Positions 60,884-64,000 of a stretch of 64,000 bases of DNA are shown here, in pieces. The stretch spans positions 42,477,175 through 42,541,174 of the forward strand of contig NC_059500.1 of assembly GCF_018139145.2 (NCBI RefSeq). Direction: 5' to 3'. Below the pieces are notes generated by a model that saw only the letters and a list, made by a program, of their open reading frames with translations, did not search any database and was not told the DNA's origin. This stretch comes from Gymnogyps californianus. Its lineage: Eukaryota; Chordata; Aves; Accipitriformes; Cathartidae. Both the position numbers and the translations under genes were made by a program. Numbering within the stretch: position 1 is the stretch's first letter; each line of letters begins with the position of its first letter.

Positions 60884-61478
60884 GTCTGTTACAGAAATGG
60901 AATTTTAGGGCATGAAATTTTAGATGGGGGCAATAAACATAGTTTGAACATAGAAGACTGGAAGAAGACAATCAAGGCTTAGAGCACCTAGGAAAGCAGG
61001 TATGTTTCTTATTCATGAGAGAATACAGAGGTATATGCCCTTATAGTGGTCCAGGGCATTTGGAAAGAGATACAAAATTTTTATATAATGATCAGTAACA
61101 TTCCTATGCCCTCCAGAGTGCCCTAGAAATAAAGGATAAGGACAGAGTGAAGAAAGATAGTTTGTGGGCCCCATAAACTTTAAGTCAGTTATATTATGAG
61201 ATAAAAAGAAATTCAGCTGTCGTGTATGTCTTTCTGCCACTGTTTATCACCTACAATTTTTCCAATATTTTTCTGTTCCTACATACAGGGAAACTAGTTG
61301 ACCATAAACCAGAAATCATTCAAGACTGTGAAATATGTAAAATTTCAGTGGCAAAACAAGGTGAGTTAGGACATCATGTTTTAATGTGTAAAAATTATAT
61401 CAAGCTTAGTACATGTGATCCAGTGTAACCATTGTGGAAGTCTTTGATTCTTTTTGCTTTGTTTTGTTATTAACAGTG
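60884..61478. other. Spacer between two family-2 solo LTRs
   Basis: Not viral internal sequence as far as I can read: no gag, pol or env motif. It contains the exon-like segment at 61289-61428. Confidence 0.55.
61289..61428 (+). other. Exon-like segment with a C2HC zinc-finger spacing
   Basis: Preceded by a pyrimidine-rich tract and TACATACAG (61280-61288), a good splice acceptor. The frame then reads GKLVDHKPEIIQDCEIC and continues to a TAA at 61426-61428. Residues Cys 61327, Cys 61336, His 61375 and Cys 61387 give C-x2-C-x12-H-x3-C, with Val and Leu at the two hydrophobic positions of a classical zinc finger. A possible donor (CAAGGTGAGT, 61357-61366) lies inside the same frame; using it would cut the finger. 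I cannot name a parent gene, and no matching upstream exon was recognised. It may be chance, a terminal exon, or a pseudo-exon. Confidence 0.2.
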
Positions 61479-62592
61479 TATGGTGGATTGACCCTGGCTG
61501 TATGCCAGGTGCCCACCAAAGCCGCTCTATCACTCCCCCTCCTCAACTGGACAGGGGAGAGAAAATAAAACTAAAGGCTTGTGGGTCGAGATAAAGACAG
61601 GGAGATCACTCACTAATTACCGTCACGGGCAAAACAGACTCGACTTGGGGAAAAAAAATTAATTTATTACCAGTCAAATCAGACTAGGATAATGAGAAAT
61701 AAAACCAAATCTTAAAACCACCTTCCCCCCACCCCTCCCTTCTTCCCGAGCTTAACTTTACTCCCAATTTTCTCTACCTCCTTCTCTCCAGCAGCACAGG
61801 AGGATGGGGAATGGGGGTTGTGGTCAGTTCATCACATATGTAGTTTCTGTCGCTCCTTCCTCCTCGGGAGGACTCCTCACACTCTTCCCCTGCTCCAGTG
61901 TGGGGTCCCTCCCACGGGAGACAGTTCTCTATGAACTTCCCCAACATGAGTCCTTCCCACAGGCTACATTCCTTCAGTGTGGGTCCCTTCCACGGGGTGC
62001 AGTCCCAGTGTGGGTCCCCTGTGGGGTCACAAGTCCTGCCAGCAAACCTGCTTCAGCGTGGGCTCCTCTCTCCACGGGGCCACAGGTCCTGCCAGGAGCC
62101 TGCTCCAGCGTGAGCTTCCCACAGGGTCACAGCCTCCTTCGAGCCTCCACCTGCTCCGGTGTGGGGTCCTCCATGGGCTGCAGGTGGATATCTGCTCCAC
62201 CATTAACATCCACGGGCTGCAGGGGGACAGCCTGCCTCACCATGGTCTTCACCACGGGCTGCAGGGGAATCTCTGTTCCGGTGCCTGGAGCACCTCCTCC
62301 CCCTCCTTCTTCACTGACCTTGGTGTCTGCGGAGTTGTTTCACTCACATATTCTCACTCCTCTCTCCAGCTGCAATCGCAGTTGCACAGTAATTTTTTCC
62401 CCTTCTTAAATATGCTATCTCAGAGGCACTTCCACTGTTGCTGATGGGCTCGGCCTTGGCCAGCGGTGGGTCTGTCTGGGAGCCGGCTGGCACTGGCCCT
62501 ATCGGACATGGGGGAAGCTTCTAGCAGCTTCTCAAAGAAGCAACCCCTGTAGTCCCCCTGCTACCAAAACCTTGCCCCACAAACCCAATACA
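61479..62592 (-). mobile_element. Solo LTR, family 2, reverse strand
   Basis: The plus strand reads TATGGTGGATTGACCCTGG to CACAAACCCAATACA, 1114 bp. Flanks CAGTG (61474-61478) and CAGCG (62593-62597) are a 5-bp duplication with one mismatch, separate from that of the neighbouring LTR at 59732-60883. Compared with that copy it lacks 12 and about 18-21 bases within the internal repeat (near 61975 and 62005). The antisense frame of 201 codons (61804-62409) corresponds to the 210-codon frame of the neighbour but begins in a different frame. Confidence 0.92.
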
Positions 62593-63103
62593 CAGCGTTA
62601 TAACAATTAACATTGACTGTGATATTTTAAAGGGACTGATTCTCCCATTTGCAAAAAACATACTTATACCTTCCTCTCCTTCATACAAGTGTTTAGATTA
62701 TTCACAATGTGCAGACAGAAAACTGAAGTGTAGTGCTTTTGTGAATGTCGGAACTGTATTCAGCATGCTAATGTAATAAGTGAGCATTTTGATAATGTAA
62801 AGATTGTTGTAAGGGTTCTAGTAGTACAAGTTGCAGAAAGAGCTTTAAAGAAGAATGTTTTAAGCCATCTCATGATTATGAGGAAGGTGACATCTAACCT
62901 GTTTCTGTTCTGATAGTGATAAAGTTGCAAAGCACAGAGATGAACAATAATGACATTTTTCACACTCTTTGCATCAACAGAAAACGGGCATAATAAACTG
63001 ACAGACAATTGCATTAAAAGCCCGTGGTACTGTTCTGCACCATGTGTAACTTTAACAGTCACCAGTCTTACCTTCTTATTCTTTTAAAAGTCTGACACCA
63101 CCA
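62593..63103. other. Non-coding spacer
   Basis: No gene or repeat recognised. Confidence 0.6.
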
Positions 63104-63445
63104 TGTCCTGGTTTCGGCTGGGACAGAGTTAACTTTCTTTTTAGTAGCTGGTATAGTGCTGTGTTTTGGATTTGGTGTGAGAATGATGTTGATAACACTC
63201 TGATGTTTTAGTTGTTGCTAAGTAGCGCTTATCTTAAGCCAAGGACTTTTCAGTTTCCCATGCTCTGCCAGCAAGCAGGTGTGCAAGAAGCTGGGAGGGA
63301 GCAGAGCTGGAGCAGCTGACCTGAACTAGCCAAAGGGGTATTCCATACCATGGAACGTCATGCCCAGTATATAAACAGGGGGGAGTTGGCCGGGAGGCGC
63401 GGATCGCGGTTCAGGAACTAACTGAGCATCGGTCAGCGGGTGGTG
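63104..63445 (+). mobile_element. Truncated 5' LTR of a family-1 provirus
   Basis: Starts TGTCCTGGTTTCGGCTGGG and follows the family-1 LTR through U3, with TATATAAA at 63368-63375, up to CAGCGGGTGGTG. There the LTR stops, about 60 percent of the way along, and pol sequence follows directly. The rest of R, U5, the primer-binding site, gag and the first part of pol are missing. The target duplication cannot be checked because the right end lies outside the window; the left flank is CACCA. Confidence 0.9.
63368..63375 (+). promoter_or_regulatory. TATA box of the truncated provirus LTR
   Basis: TATATAAA after CATGCCCAG. Intact core, so this LTR keeps its promoter directly upstream of the open pol frame. 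Confidence 0.6.
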
Positions 63446-64000
63446 GCACAGCTCCTATTAGCACCCCGACTGCCATTGCTAGGCTGGATATTTAAAGGGA
63501 AGGTCCCTTCTACACATTATGCAACTGATGCTACGTGGAGTAAGTGGGTTGCACTGATCACACAACGAAGTCGAATAGGAAACCCCAGTCGCCCAGGAAT
63601 TCTGGAAGTGATCACAGACTGGCCAGAAGGCAAAGATTTTGGAATATCACCAGAGGAGGAGGTAACGCGTGCTGAAGAGGCCCCAATGTATAATAAACTG
63701 CCAGAAAATGAGAGGCAACATGCCCTGTTCACTGATGGGTCCTGTCGCGTTGTAGGAAAGCATCGGAGGTGGAAGGCTGCTGTATGGAGTCCTATACGAC
63801 AAGTTGCAGAAACTGCAGAAGGAGAAGGTGAATCGAGTCAGTTTGCAGAGGTGAAAGCCATCCCGCTGGCTTTAGACATTGCTGAACGAGAAAAATGGCC
63901 AATACTTTATCTCTATACTGACGCATGGATGGTGGCAAATGCTCTGTGGGGGTGGTTGCAGCAATGGAAGCAGAGTAACTGGCAACGCAGAGGTAAACCC
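63446..64000 (+). pseudogene. Endogenous retrovirus pol fragment: connection and RNase H (partial)
   Basis: An open frame of 185 codons without a stop, entering from the LTR junction and running off the window. The first 90 codons are the stretch between the reverse transcriptase and RNase H domains (TDATWSKWVALI, PEGKDFGISP). RNase H begins near 63722: the catalytic acidic residues are visible as Asp of FTDGS (63734-63736), Glu of QFAEVKAI (63848-63850) and Asp of YTDAWMV (63920-63922). In ERVL and other retroviral RNases H the last motif is usually TDS; here it is TDA. The fourth catalytic residue and the integrase would lie beyond 64000. Because RT and everything 5' of it are deleted, it cannot make a functional polymerase. 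The uninterrupted frame suggests a fairly recent insertion. Described only; no reconstruction attempted. Confidence 0.9.

Noticed and set aside
60884..61478. Internal region of a provirus between the two family-2 LTRs
   Set aside because: Each LTR has its own target duplication and the spacer contains no gag, pol or env motif.
1..64000. CRISPR arrays, operons, tRNA and rRNA genes, prokaryotic systems
   Set aside because: No regularly spaced repeats, no tRNA box A/B arrangement or rRNA blocks, and the repeat content is that of a bird nuclear genome.

Overview
This is a stretch of bird nuclear genome with no intact protein-coding gene that I can recognise. The main evidence is the repeat content: at least eight CR1 LINE pieces, several with the (TCATAGAA)n or (TTCTA)n tails typical of avian CR1, and eight LTRs in two families of the ERVL type. 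There is no L1 or Alu-like sequence. Base composition is AT-rich, and apart from the repeats the sequence looks like a gene desert or a long intron.

Layout. 1-9300 is AT-rich single-copy sequence with small microsatellites and one old interspersed repeat. 9301-10132 is a reverse CR1. 10133-19683 is low-complexity and single-copy DNA, with an unclassified repeat pair at 10.8 and 14.0 kb. 19684-21036 is a cluster of three CR1 pieces in alternating orientation. 21037-31045 is AT-rich and holds a MIR/CORE-SINE relic and two stretches that resemble conserved non-coding elements. 31046-35955 holds three solo LTRs of family 1. 36808-37330 is a reverse CR1. 41210-43573 is a longer CR1 with a reverse transcriptase relic, split by a fourth family-1 LTR. 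43903-45034 is a family-2 LTR. 45035-53056 is AT-rich. 53057-53300 and 54998-57448 are reverse CR1s, the second reaching into the endonuclease domain. 59732-60883 and 61479-62592 are two more family-2 solo LTRs. 63104-64000 is the broken left end of a family-1 provirus, whose pol frame (RNase H) is still open and runs off the window.

History rather than cooperation links these parts. All seven LTRs whose two ends lie in the window have recognisable 5-bp target duplications, four perfect and three with one mismatch, so they are independent insertions. The most notable observations are: (i) two CR1 copies 22.6 kb apart that are almost identical over about 378 bp but clearly diverged on both sides, which suggests gene conversion; (ii) a family-2 LTR with a very long interval between TATA and poly(A) signal, full of degenerate repeats and carrying long reading frames on the antisense strand in all three copies; (iii) a provirus in which mid-LTR sequence joins pol directly; (iv) a short open segment at 61.3 kb with a splice acceptor and an exact C2HC zinc-finger spacing. 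I see no tRNA, rRNA, CRISPR array or operon.
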